From: Climacteris rufus | Lineage: Eukaryota; Chordata; Aves; Passeriformes; Climacteridae | Assembly: GCA_013398175.1 (NCBI GenBank) | Contig: VZRZ01005125.1 | Span: 440,568-504,567 of the forward strand | DNA: 64,000 bases | Direction: 5' to 3' | Shown: piece by piece, positions 32,650 through 45,800 of the stretch | Numbering within the stretch: position 1 is the first letter of the stretch | How the letters are laid out: each line of letters begins with the position of its first letter | The notes under the pieces: generated by a model | Seen by the model: only the letters and a program-made list of their open reading frames with translations | Databases searched by the model: none | Told to the model about the DNA's origin: nothing | Translations under genes and position numbers: made by a program

Positions 32650-35600
32650 CCATCTCTTCCTTTGTTTGCTTTTGGTTGCTCCCACTCAGATGGGGCTGGG
32701 AATACAGCTTAACCCTGTGGTGGGTGAAGGCTAAGCATGTTAATACGTTGTGCATGACCCCAGTGCTCAGTGAAAGCCAAGCTGGGAGCCAGGCAGGGAG
32801 AGGCACTGCAAGGAGCAGCTGAGCCCACAGACTGGGTAAGGAAAAGGGGCAGGATGTGCCCCATCTCCCTGGTAGCTGTACAGCTTGTGGGTCATGTGGC
32901 AGGTGGGTGGAGGGAAGGGGACCAGGAGCTGTTCCCATGTGTATCCCCACTGCCTGGGGCTTGGGCCAGCAGTCCCATCTAAGGACTTGACTCCTTGGAG
33001 CATTGCTGGGTCTGTGCTCACACTGGGGTAGGGATTTGGGAGAGATGGAGACTGAACAGTGACTGAAGGAGATGGGAGACACTACAGCACTGTTGATTTT
33101 TCCACATACTTTAATAGCTCAAGACAGTGGGAGAGCCTGGAAGGCAGAGCACCAGCAGGAGCCACACCGCAGCACACAGGGCTCCCCATGTCCAGCTCTC
33201 CTCCCCTTCCTCTAGAATGAGGAATTTGCTGATACCCTTAAAAGATGCGACTCCAAAATCCTGGCTCATCACACCACCACTCCCTCAGATCCACATGTCC
33301 CTCTGCTCCCCTCACCTTTCCCCAGCCACCTTTTCTGCGGCACTGAGGTCCCCCATCCCCATGAGAGACAGGCACCTCCTGAGCTTAGCCCAAAGTTTTC
33401 TCCTTTCTCTAGCTCAAATTTAACTGCTCCTCCAAAAACCACCCCAAGCTGCAGAGCAGAGGTGTTTGTATCTGGTTTGAGCCACGTGCTTGGAAAGCCC
33501 AGGGTTGCTGCAAAGAGGAGTTTTGGACTGAGGTTCAAACATATCAGTGTTGGCCCTGTTTTCAGGCTACACGAGGCAGCCCCCACTGGCAACAGTCGTG
33601 CCTCCCTCAGCTCCTGGAAACTCCCTGTGTACCCACAGGCCCAAGGCATGGGCTGCAGCAGGAGGCAGGTCCAAGTTCCAGCAAGGCTCCCCTTTCCAGC
33701 ACAGCCTGTCCTGGGTTCCTGCCTTTGCTCATTTTTCCAGCGTGGAGGTTGCAGTCTCCCTGAGCAGCTCAGGCTGATTCTCCCCACATATGCTGTGAGT
33801 CACTGGCATAGCTCAGTCAGGGCATTTTTCTCCAGGAGCTGAATCAGCAGGGGGAAAAAAAATCCCCTTTTCTCTAGAAAGGCTGCAGCAAAGGCCTGGG
33901 GGAAGCAGAGAGGGGGAATTGATAGACCCCAGCCCTGAACCCTGCAGGCTCCCACTGCTTGACCCGTATCTGGCAGACCTTTTGCATGTCAGGATGCACC
34001 AGGGAGGGGCCATGGAGCTGGAAATGAGCAGGCAGACATGGGGAACACCAGCAGGGCATTTTCACCACCCCAAAACAAATCTCCTCTCCAGTGATGAGAC
34101 AGGCACCCCATGGAAGAGCTCAGGGAAGCAGAGAAACTTCTGCAGCCAGGGTTTGTAGCTGTGGGGGTACCAACAGCTCAGTACCAACAGGACACAGTTG
34201 TTCCACATGTGTCCCCAAACTGCTGCAGGGCAGCTCAGGCAGGCATGGCAACATGGCCAGCTGTGCTCAGTGCAAGGGAATGGCCCAGCCCTGCTCCCAG
34301 CCTGGGAAACAAGCCTGAGTTCCCAATGCTCCCAAACAGGGCTCACAGCAGCCTCCACTCCCCCTTCCACAGCCAGGCTACAGCCAAACAGGCACTGAGC
34401 AGGTCTGTCCTGTCTCTCACAACCATCAGGGCTTCCACAGACATGCCTGGGCTTCAAGTGGCTCAAAGCAAGGCTGCAGCTCCTCTGAGAGCACTCCTGC
34501 CTCATGCTCAGAGCTGCCTGGGCATGGGAGTCCCACCAGCACTCCTGTGGCTGAGCTGCTGCTTGCACACAGAGGATTTGGGGTGCAGTCTGCAGGCAGG
34601 AAGAGAGGGCCACCAAAGAGGGAGGGACCCCAGCAGACAGCTTGCCCCAATGAGCATCCCCAGGTGTGCTTGGGAACTCATGTGTCCAGGTTGTCACCTG
34701 GGGATCACTGCCATCAGAGGTGCTCTGCAAGGGGCCCCCTCAAAGAGAAGAAGGGAGGCTGAGAGATTGTTTCCCTTCTCTCTATTAAACCTGTCTGGTT
34801 TAATACTTATTCACATTGGTTAGTTCTCTCTGAGCTGGCATTTGTTCCTGGAAAAAAACCAAAAAAAAATACTTAAAAAGAAGAAGGAGGGAAACAAACA
34901 TCCTTTAAAAAGCCCCTTTGGCTCAAAAGGAGGAAAGAATAATCAAGCAGACATCTCCTGTGGCCCAGCTGCCTGACAGCTCCCCAGGTCTGGGCAGGAG
35001 CCCCCCAGAACACCACGCTGCCTCTAATTCTTGTTCTTCTTCCCTGCATCCTGCCAGGAAAAACTGCTGAGGGGAAGTGTTCTACGGCCAAAATCTGCCT
35101 TTCCTTCTCTCTGGACTCCCTCATGCTCTCCAGCCATCCTTCTGGCCAAAACCAAGAGCTCTCTCCATGTTCCCATGACTCTTAGTCATCTCCAGCACAG
35201 TCAGCCATCTGTCATCTCTTGGCTCCAGGACCTTGTCTTGCTGGTACCTCTCTAGCTGCCCCCTTTGGAGAAGCCCCTTCAGTTTGTGGAGGCTTTCAGG
35301 GCATTGCAAGTGCAGATTCGACAGCCACCTCTGTGCAGACGTTTTGGAACAGCTCTTGTCTTTCTGCCCACATTTTGCTGCTGGTGTCCCTGTCACCTCC
35401 CTGCTGTTTGGGCTGCAGATGGGGCTGTTGGCAGAGCCCCCTGGCTGGGTCTTTCTCCTCTGTGCTTCCTTCCCAGTGGTGTCAGGTGGTGGCTGTCACT
35501 TCCCACCCCAGAGCTGCTGTGAACAGCCCTGAGCTCCTGCTGCAGAGTGAGGTTATCCAGACACAGAGCAGAGAGCAGGGGCACCCCGTGTCTGACTGGA

Positions 35601-36550
35601 CCTGCTAATCCTGACAACTTGAGTGTCCCTGGGAGAGCTGGTTTTCTTCAACCTCCCCTCACCCCTGATTTGGAAAAGCCATGGTCCGGTGGAGGGTTAA
35701 CAAAGTGTCAAAAACTTACCAACACTGCTAATTAGCTTACTAACTGCCTAATTACTTCTTCAAGGCATCTGCCAGGTGGTCAATTACAGAATAGCTGTAA
35801 GCAGCCTCCCCACCAGCAAGGCAGGATGGCTGGGTGGGATGGGCTCCAGGGCAGGAAGGGTCTGTGCTTGAGCCCAGGGCTGCCTGGTGGTGACAGGGTC
35901 ACTGTGAGCCCCAAGCTTGGAGTTATTGGGAGAGGAGAGAGATGAGGTCCCCATGTGCCCCCCAGCCCAGCTGGGAGCCAGGAGGTGTCTGCAGGTTGGA
36001 CTCCAACACCTCTCCCTGCCAGGGAGGGTGGTGAATCTGGCATGGGGCTTGGGGGTGGTCCTGTGTGGCCACAGGACCTCTGTCTGCACCAGGGATCACA
36101 CTTTTGGTTAACACAAAATAATTTGACATCTTCACAGGCCTTTTCCCACCTGGGAGCTGCCCCAGGCTCGAATGACTTTGAGAACCTGTTGTGAGGGAGT
36201 CTGCCATGTTCTGTGGGGATTCTCAGGTTCCAAAGCCAGCAAGAACCATGGGGTCTGAGGTCAAGCTTGTCCTGCTGAAGTAAAATGGAATCCACTGCCT
36301 GCAAGTGTGGGGACATTTTGTGTCCCCATGCAAGATGAAAGTGCATACAAGTCCCTGGGGTTGGGGTGACAGCAGCCAGAGCACATTGGGATTGTCCCAA
36401 ACCCCAGCATGGTGCACTGGTCCCTGCCAGCCCTGGAGAGTGGTTTGGGGCTGGAGTCCTCCCTGAGACCTGAGGGGGACCCCCAACAGCAGGGGGACCC
36501 TGCAGCGGGGTGTGTGCTTGGCCACACCTCTGCCACGGGGGTTTGTCACT
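32650..36550. other. PDGFRB-CSF1R intergenic region
   Basis: No gene, RNA or well-defined repeat was recognised. Frames open here are short and overlap on both strands. An AT-rich island at about 35695-35790 with two TAATTA-type homeodomain sites in GC-rich surroundings is a possible enhancer. Confidence 0.5.
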
Positions 36551-36769
36551 GGTGACGTCTCAAAGCATGGCCTGGTTTTTTTTTTCTTCCCTCCTGTTTC
36601 AAAAACAAACAAAATAGGGAATTTGTTAACTTGTGGTCAGCTCAGAAAGGAGAAGCTCCCGACAAGGGAGCACTGGGGACGGTGCCCACGAGAAGAGGCA
36701 CCCACTGCTCGAGAGGATCCTTCAGCTTCATCCCCGCTCCACACTGGGGACATCACGGTCCCTGGGGAC
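36550..36769 (+). promoter_or_regulatory. CSF1R: Candidate CSF1R promoter and 5' UTR
   Basis: There is no TATA box. A CRE-like TGACGTCT (36553-36560), a pyrimidine run containing TTCC (Ets/PU.1 core on the other strand, near 36590) and a RUNX-type TGTGGTC (36632-36638) lie within 220 bases of the start codon. Mammalian macrophage CSF1R promoters are TATA-less and use RUNX1, PU.1 and C/EBP sites just upstream of the ATG exon. The exact start is not visible. Confidence 0.4.
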
Positions 36770-36818
36770 ATGGGTCCTGCTCTCCTCCTGCTGCTCACCA
36801 CAGCTGGCTTCTGGCATG
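36770..36818 (+). CDS. CSF1R: CSF1R coding exon 1: signal peptide
   Basis: The exon reads MGPALLLLLTTAGFWH and ends in phase 1 at GTAGGT. It matches the leader-only first coding exon of PDGFRB in length (49 coding bases) and phase. Confidence 0.9.
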
Positions 36819-39800
36819 GTAGGTACACTGACTCCCAAGGCTCTCTGGTGTTCCCACATTACCCCAGGGGAGTTTCAGGATGAGGTGAGGGTTTCCTGGC
36901 TGTCTGGTGTGAGTGCTCCATCCCTCCTCGGGTGAGGATGGGTGATAGCCTTGGTGGGGATGGGGCTGTGCTGAAGCTGGACTAACAAGCACTCAGCTCC
37001 TGGAGGTGGAAGGTGAAGCCATGGTTCCAGTTGTGTGTTCCAAAAAGCTGCTGTGGGCTGGGATGGTCCCTGTTTCTGGAGGCTGCTGTGGGCTGGGATG
37101 GTCCCTGTTTCTGGAGGCTGCTGCAAGAAATGGCCACTGCTGTGGGCAGGTTCAAGGAGCCTTAGCATGGGTAGAGAGAATGTGTCTGCTTTGTGGCACT
37201 GCAGGGAAGAGACACCAGCGCTGGAATTCGGTGCAGACTTGGCTGTAGCAGCTTTCTGAAGGCCATCCAGAGCTGGCTGCAGTTACAGAGGGAGGGTAGT
37301 GATGGAAAGAGGGTGTGTTGCTGGTCTGTGTTGGCTCTGGAGCCCGGGTTGCTCTTGGCTGCCTGCAGCACTGCCAGGGTAAGGCCAAGGAGGATGGAAA
37401 GGTGCACATAGCATGGGAAGAGCCCTGGCAGTGAGGAGATGGGAAGGGGAAACTTCCCCCTCTTTGGGTCTGGACAGGTCTTAGAATGAAGAAATGGTTC
37501 AGCAGAAGGTGTATCCTGAGGGAAGCTATCTCTGAAAGAACACTCTGCTCAAATGGGGCATGAGCTGGATATGTTTGTTCTGTAGGTGAAAGAGTCAGGA
37601 AAAGCAGCTGCACTGGCACCTTCCAAAGCACCTCATGCCCGGTTGGAGTGTCTGAGGGTTGCTGTTTTCTGGTGGTGCTGGCATACACAACAGGGCTTTA
37701 GTGCCAGGATGTGATGGAAACAGAGCTCAGGCAGCCAAGAAAGGAAAGGTGACCATGGCTGTTTCTTGAGGCTGCAGAACTGGCCAGGAGGTGATAACCC
37801 ACCAACCTCAAGAAAGAGCCACTAAGCCTGTTTTGAGGTTACAACCGAACAGATGGAAACCAGTATTACTAATCTTGCATTTTGAAGTGCTGGGAACCTC
37901 TCAGGTCCTGTGTGGCACTCTCCTTCATTTTCCTTTTCAGCTTGCTTGGGGATACAATGAGACTGTGGTGTGAAGTCCTCCCTAGAAGGGGGCAGCCTGT
38001 GGGGAAAGCATTCAGCGTGTGACAGGGAGGCAGCGAATCCCTCCTGAGCCATTGCACTCCTCATGTTTTCAGCCCAGGAAATTTGCATCCCCCTCACTTG
38101 TTGTTTCACTTCAAATGACATTTGCAACATGCTGAGCAGAATTTTCTAGATCTGTTGCGCTGGGAACTGGGTTGTGAAGACTGCAGGGGTTTTAATTTCT
38201 TTTTTTTTTTTTTTTAAGATAATAAGGGCTAGGCAGGTCTGATACAGATCTATGAGAGATCAAAACAATAGCTGTCAGGATCTCTCCAAAGATTCCTTGA
38301 GCCACTGGGATATGCAGGTGTGAATGCCAGCACTGCTGGCCATCTGCAGCACAAAGCTGCAGCATGCCAAGGTTCTACAGAGCAACAGCCTCCAGGTGGA
38401 TTCAGAGCCCGACTTCCTTCTCCTACACCTTCGATTGCAAGTGCATCTTCTGAGGGCACACAGAACTGATGTGATGTGAATGTTATCTGGATTCTCACTG
38501 AGAGAAAGTATGGGGCTCAGGTCAAGAAGAGGAAGGATTTTAAACCTGATCATCTTGCATCTGTGTTCTTGGCCTTCTTGAAACATATTCCTGGGGGTTT
38601 TGTTTTCTTATTGTGGATGATCTAAACCTTTGAGGTAGAACCCCAAGCAGAGCTTGGGTTGGATGAGCACAATTTTCTCTCCCCTGGTCCTCCAGATACT
38701 GTAGGTGACTCTGGGGAAGGGATCCTCATAAATCAAAATTTTCCTTGCTGTCACTGGGGGTGGGACAAAGGGAACTCAGGTCTGGTATGGGTCCCTCCCA
38801 GGGCCGGACCTTAGCCTAGTTATTCCCCAGGACTAACTCAAGATCCTGGTGACTGGCTTCTGTGGTAAGGATCCTGAGCATTTCTGTCTTACCAGCCTTC
38901 ACTTCTCGTTCCTCACCAAACGCTCAGCAGAGGAAAACAATGTTTTGGCTGGCATGGGAGAGGCAGAGACAGTCTGCAGCTGTAAGGAGAGGTCATGGTT
39001 ACACAACCCCAGTGTGGTAAAACCTCTGGCCAGCAATTACTGGCAGTGCTGCGGAAGCTTCTGGAGAGCAGAAGAGAGACATCCTCAGGCTTCGTGCAAG
39101 ATTGCACAGTGGTCAGCAGGGAGACAGCCTCCCCCAGCAGCCCTGTTTCCCCATTCTGGAAAAGGACCTGCTGCTCTGACTCATCCCCCACCACACATGA
39201 AGGAGTGGGTGCTTGGGTGACCTTCACCTTGCCTTGTCCTGCGTTTAGTGTCTCTGCCTTGTCTGCCCTCACTCCATCTGTGTGGTGGTTGTTTTGTTGA
39301 TGGGCATCTCCAGTGACAGCCTGAAGGCTTTTTCCTCACTGTTGTGGAGAGCACCTACCCAGAGTCTTTTCTGGCCATAGCAGCTCGGTAGTAACTGTAA
39401 GCTGACAACCACAGAGATGCACAGTGAGATGGCTTTTGTTTGTTTTGGTTTGTTTTCTTGTCCTCCTGCTGTGGCCAGACCATGGAACAGTTACAAAATG
39501 GTGTTTCCCTGAATTAGTTTGAATACAGCTCTGGGTCAAAGAGCTTGGCTCCCCATGAAATGCCCTGGATGTGGTGGGATAGCCTAAGCAGAGAGTAGAT
39601 GAGGGAAAAGGATTCAGTGCCAAAGAGTCAAAGCAATAGAAATATCAAGCCCCATTAGAAAGCACAGCTTAGCAAAAAGGGAGGAATGTTTTGCCTCAGA
39701 TATGTGGAAAATATAGCTTTGTAAATGATTCTGGGATATGTTTTTCTCTACTCTAGGAATAAATGAGGCTTCTCCTCTTTCCACAGAAAGATAAAAGCAT

Positions 39801-42800
39801 TTAAAAAAAAAAAAAAGGGGGACAGGGAGATAAAATGTCACATATTCCATACTCCGAAGATCCTTGTCCTCTGCTTCTGCCCACAGGACCTGTGAATTTG
39901 ATCTGGGCCTTGTCTCAGCTCTCCATGGCAACTTTGTCATTGTCACACACCAGCAACACTCTTCAGGGTCTTGAGTCTCATACTCTCAACCCTTTGTTGC
40001 ATGGACTCAGGCATCAGCCCAAGACATTTTAAAGGATGCTCTTTGGGCTCTGATGTGTGGGCTCTGGATGGTACAGCCCTGAGCACATCTGGTAGCACAG
40101 GACACACATTTGTACCTTGGGCATTGCCTTCCTTCCCAAAAAAGTTGTGAGCAGGGGTGGATGAGGATGGGGATGTGCTTCTGCTGGCTGCTACAGGCAC
40201 AGTGCCCATGGCAGGAGGATCACTGCCTGCAGTGGCCCCTGCAAAGAGCAATGAATTGATAAATTGCACAGCTCCCTTTATACTTAGTGTTATTTGAACC
40301 AGGGTGTGTGTCCCTTTAAGATGTGAGGACGGGTAGGGAAGGAAAGCAGAAGTGGGAGAATAGCCCTGGATAGGGGCTAGAGGGGGGTGCAGAGCCCCCT
40401 GAGCACAGATAGCCATTTGCAATGTGTTTCCTGTCCTCCCTGAGGGCCTGGTGTGGGGTGGCTGTACCACTTCTTCCCCAACCCCACGACACTGATTCAT
40501 TTTGCACTTCCCCCCACCCTAAATATAGGTGGTGACTCAAAGAACTCGCTGACAGGGCAAAATGGGGAAAAAATATTTCCCTCTGACACTAAAGCTGGAG
40601 TAGGACCCTGGTTCCCCTTTATTCAGCCAGCAGAGAAGGCAGCTTCAAGGTAGAGATGCATCAGAAATCCAGCTGGTTATGATGCTGGTGTCTGCAGGAC
40701 TGGTCTGTTGTATGCACAACTGCACCTATGGGCTTTCATCAGCTGTTTACCTTTTCCATGCCTCAGTTTCCTCTCCCAAATAGAAATAGTAATGCTGACT
40801 CACTTCATAATGTTTTGATGATATGTGCAAGGAGAATGCAGTGTGTGATTCCATGATACTAATGAGGATGTGTCCTTCAAAATTCAGTATTTGGCAACAA
40901 AAAGGCAGTCTTCCCAAAGGATATGCATGGACTTCCCGCTCTGAAGAAGCAGGTCTGTCCTAGCTCATCACAGCATCAATGAACAGAGAGCCTCATCACC
41001 AAATTTGGCTTAAACTCCACAAAAGGTGCTATGGGCTAACCCAGTTCCAGCTCTTCCACAAAAGGAGAATTATTGCAAGAAGAGGCGAAAATCAACAGGA
41101 ACAATTTCCAAGCTGGCATTTGCCCTAATCAGCTCCAGATGATTGCTTTTCCTGTCCCAGTGCTCTCGATGTTCAAACGGCAGGGAAGGGGGAAGGGTGG
41201 GGGTGGTGTTTCTTCCCTGAAATTCATTCCATATAGGTCTGGTGGGACAGAGAATAGGTGGAGGGATGTGAGCCAAAAAGCCAGTCTGAATTCCAAGCTC
41301 ACCTTTTTTCTGATGCTGAGGTACTCTGTGCTGAGCAGTGTGAACTCCAACAGAACATCTTTAGGGATCATTTTTGCATCCTCACTCTCTTTTTCCCTTG
41401 CAGGCTCAGCAGCTCCAGTGATCAGCCCTGACCTCCCTGCTCTGGTTGTCAACACGGGTGATCCAGTCACCTTGCACTGCTCAGGAGAATCTCAAGTGGC
41501 ATGGAATAGCAAAAAGAATACATTCGGCAACCACACCATCAGCATGCTCAGTATTCCCAAGGCCACTTACAGGGATACTGGCACCTACAGTTGTGCTTAT
41601 GTCAACAGCACTGACCAGGGCATTGCAGCCATCCATCTGTTTGTGAGAGGTAACCCTGCTTCTCTCTTCCCACATCCTCTGGCAGAACAGCCTCCTTTCC
41701 AGAGAGCATGGCCACTGCACAGGTCCTTTCTATTGTGCTGTGCTCCTGTGTGTGTTTGGGCAGCAGTGCAGGCTCCTGGTGGGGCAGTGGCTCACCCACA
41801 GCCATATGAGTCCACATGAAATGGGGGCCACAACTGAAGCACTGGGTTAAAGTACAGAGCTGCATCTCATGCATAGGTGGATCTCTCTTGGATCTCTCCC
41901 TCCTTCTAGTGTGGTTTCCCTTCCTGAAAAACCAGGGATGAAAGTCTGTTCGGTGTTGTAATGAGCAGTGAGATCTGCAGATAAGGGAGAGAGTCACAGG
42001 AATTACATCCTCACAACATGACCCAAACTCCAAATATTCTTTTATCCCAGAGAAAGCTACGCTGGGGTGGCTCTTCCACTTCCCTTGTACCAGAGGTGCT
42101 GCCCTGAGCAGGGAAGCTGAAAGTCTGCTAAGCAAAACTAGCACTGTGGTGAAAAGTTTAATTAGAGGTGTGCATATTTCTCAGCCTCTCTTGTCTGTGG
42201 ACATTCATGAGCTGATTGCTGTGACCCCCTCAAATGTCTTAGCTGGAATTGGGTCTGTCATGTGAGTGTTAGGAGGCTGAGTCAGGCAGGCTTTGAGCAG
42301 CGCTGCCCCAGCACTGAACTCCCACTGGGCAGCAATGCTGGAGACTTGCCTTTGCTGGAATGTGTTTCTCAGCTTCAATGCATTCTCTGATCCCACTCAC
42401 AGGCCTATCTTGTCTCCTCTGCAGATCCTGATAACGTGTGGTTCACCCCAGATTTCCGGATCTCGGGGACCTTAGGAGCAAATGTTGATCTCCCCTGTCT
42501 CATCACGGCCCCCGAGTATGGATCCAATGTGACTCTGATAACGGATGATGCCTCTCCTCTCCCACCTGGGACCAACTACTCCTTCAGTGCTGAGAAAGGA
42601 ATAAGACTGTACAATGTGCAAAGCAAGCACAAACGTTCTTACCGATGCCAGGCAGTGATAAATGGAAAAATAAAGAACTCGCCAAGAATAAGACTGGTTA
42701 TGGAAGAAGGTAAAGGATTGGGGTGGTTGCTGTCCTCAGGGGCATCAATAGCTAAGCTGGCCACAGTAGGCAGTTAAGGAAAAACTCCTTACCAATGTCA

Positions 42801-45800
42801 GGAAAGACTCTCTGAGCCTGCAGTTTCTAAAGGATATTTAATGCAGGCCAGATTCCATCAACCTCTGTCAAATTGGCTCCTTCAGGTGGGTTTCCAAGGG
42901 TTCAGCAGTCTTCAAATCTCTGCAGGCACTATCACAGACCAGAGAAAATTGTCCACCAATCTCTCTAATGTTTTCCATATCCTCAGGCCCTGATGCTCCA
43001 TCTGTAACCACGGCAGAAGCTTCCCTTTCCCTTTCAACCCACAGTGCTGACTGCTGTGTTCTCCCCACCTGCACTGCTTTTGAGACACATGCTCAAAAGG
43101 GAGTGGTGATCACCAGGGAAGGAGAAGGCTGGGGGTAAAGAGACTAAAGAGGATAGAAAGGAGAAGGTAGAATCATAGAATAGAGTCATAGAATAATTTG
43201 GGTGGGAAGAGACCTGGAAAATCATCTAGTTCCAAACTCACTGCCATGGGCAGGGATGCCACCCACTAGATCAGGTAGCTCAGGGCCTGATCTAACCTGA
43301 CCTTGAACAATTCCAGGATGGGGCATCCACAATTTCTCTGGGCAACCTGTGCCAGGGCCTCACCACTCAAGGCAGCCAGGTCCTGGGGAGCCTCCAAAGC
43401 ACATGGCATCATTGGAGCAGCTGACATGGAGCCTTTCCCTGTTTGCCTTTGTGCAGCACTGGAGAAGCCTGTGTCAGTGATGATGGACCCTGCAGACCAT
43501 GTGCGAATCGTGGGCGAACCTTTCAGAGTCACCTGCAGAGTGATTGCTCCTTCCCACAAGTATGACATCAGATGGGTGACACCAGCAAAGGCAGTAAGTT
43601 GGGGTGTGGGGCTTTCCTGGAAACTGAGAACTGCCCATACCCACGCCACCCACAGCAAAGTCTAGAGCTACCCAACCAAAGCAGCTTTTCAAGCTGTAGA
43701 AATCTGAATGTCCTTGGGATGGCATAGGGTTAACAAACACCTGCCCATTGTCAAGATCTTGCTGCAAGAGAGGAGAGTATGTTGTTTCAGCTGAGTTCAT
43801 AGGACAGGAGCCACAGTACCTGTTAAAGCAACATTTCTCCACTCAGCCCTGCCAGGACTTATAAAGCAGCAAAAGTGTTCAGGGGACAGAGTCCTCCAGA
43901 GAAAAGATAAGGGTGAAGAAATTGAATGCATTTCAAAATCTCTGTGATGCTGACTTTTAACTGCTTGATGATTAGATGCTGTTTGCTAGAAGTCCTTATA
44001 GCTGATGCCTTTATTAAGGAGCTGAAACAGTACACAAAGTATGTTTGGATCATACAGTGTAAGGCCAAGTTGCAGCCAGAAAGCTGACAATAGCTATCAC
44101 CTAACTGCTGTGGAATATCTGCCCTCCATACTTGGGTTTAATCCATCTCTGGCTCTCCACACAGATTTATTTCAGTGATGAGCTCTCTAACCCAGAGCAG
44201 GAGGGGTGTGTATGCTTGTCTTAAATATTCAGTTCCATCCTCTGCCCTTCCAATGTCTGTTGTTCTCTCTCTGCCTGACAGGTTACAACAACTAAAAGGC
44301 TTGACTTTAAAAATGACAACTACTTCATCAATGACACCCTGTCCATTCCAGCTGTGACCATGGAAGACAGTGGGAAATACATCTGTATAGCTAACAATTC
44401 AGTAGGATTCAGGAATGCCTCAACAATGCTTCAGGTGGTTGGTGAGTGCTTCCTCAAAAGACCAGGAAGGCTGAACCATACCTAGCCTTGAGTATTTGCT
44501 GCTTCTGCCTCCATCCTGTTCCTAGTTTTGCTGCTGAATACATAATTCTCACTTGTACCTGAAGAGAGAGAACCATGGAGCTGCTAGGAAAGGAACAGGT
44601 GTTCCCTTCACATCTTGAGGGGCAGGAGGACATGTTTTGGGTTCTGGATGAAAAATTGGAGTGCTCTTCTCAGTCTCTGTGCATTTATAAACAGCTTTAA
44701 AACAATAGAAAGGGAATGGGGCAAGTTTATGCTGAAGACCAGGAAAGGCTGGTTAGAAGGAAGGGTGAGCCACATGAGCAGAGTATGGTCTCTTCCAGTC
44801 ACAGATCCACATGAGGGGATTCAGGTCTATTATACACTTATTTGTATCTCAAGATGGAAAATTCATCCTCACAGCTCCTAGGCTGGGGTTTGCTGATGAT
44901 CCCAAGCTGCTGCATACCAGAGCTCAGAAAGAAGGCTTGGTCTGAGTTTCCAAGTGGGAAGCCAGGATTTTAGCTAAAGGGCTTGTCTTTTATGAAAAAT
45001 TAGGAAATACAGTTTTAGTCTCATCTCCTCTTAGGATACAGAATGTAAAACCTCTTTCCCCATGAGACTTTACTAAGATTTTCTAGCTTTCCTCAGGCAG
45101 TGTAATCCAAGGTGCCACGACAAAGAAATAATTTTAAAGTAATCCTTTGGCAACATAACCTGTGTAATGTCTCATTCCCTCCTGCAGTCTCCCAGCTGAG
45201 GCTGCCCTTTCCAATAATGATCCATTTATGGAGCTGGTGTAAGCTTGTCCCAGATCTCTGGGCATGCCTGCTGATGGTCATGCTCTCCTCCATCCTGCAG
45301 AGAGAGGCTACGTGTACCTGATCCCAGGGCAAGCCAACAGCCAGGATGTTGCTCTGGGAGAGAGTTTGAAGCTGCAGGTCCACATTAAGGCTTACCCAAA
45401 ACTTCTCCACTGGGTCTGGGAGCACACAAACCCCTTGAAGAACTCTGGAACCACCATGTTCAAGGGCCAAATGATCTCTGGAAACAACTGGTATGTGTTC
45501 TTTGTCTTCTACGCTGGATATGGCATGTTTCCAACACAGCTTTTCTTGAGACAGGCAGGCCCCATTCTACAGAAAACTCTCTGGTTTTAAGGAGGGAAAC
45601 TGTTCTGCATTTCTATCTTCTCTTTCCAGTATTATTAGCAAACCACAGTATGATCAGATCTAGGAGGGCACCGCCCCTCTCTAACTTAGCAGCCTTCTCT
45701 TTAAAAAACCTTGTGGAAGTCAGTATCTTGTTCAAGTCTGCACTCTCCTTGCCAAAAGAAATTGCAGGAGTGGATGAACAATACAAAAAACTCGATCCCC

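Larger units (their letters stand above)
36819..41403 (+). other. CSF1R: CSF1R first coding intron, possible enhancer host
   Basis: This 4.6-kb intron has no gene. In mammals and chicken the equivalent intron carries the macrophage enhancer FIRE. It holds a 35-base tandem duplication (37047-37116), a poly(T) run near 38200, a cluster of macrophage-type sites at 38070-38140, AP-1 sites TGACTCA at 39177, 40533 and 40796, and a MIR-like SINE at 40735-40850. Confidence 0.55.

Noticed and set aside
33269..34823. Several open frames of 170-240 codons on both strands in the intergenic region
   Set aside because: They overlap each other on opposite strands, show no splice-linked partners or known domains, and look like chance frames in GC-rich DNA.
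44170..44281. TGATGAG near 44180 with CTGA near the end, like a box C/D snoRNA
   Set aside because: The spacing and terminal stem are wrong, and the CTGA is part of the ordinary splice acceptor of the next CSF1R exon.
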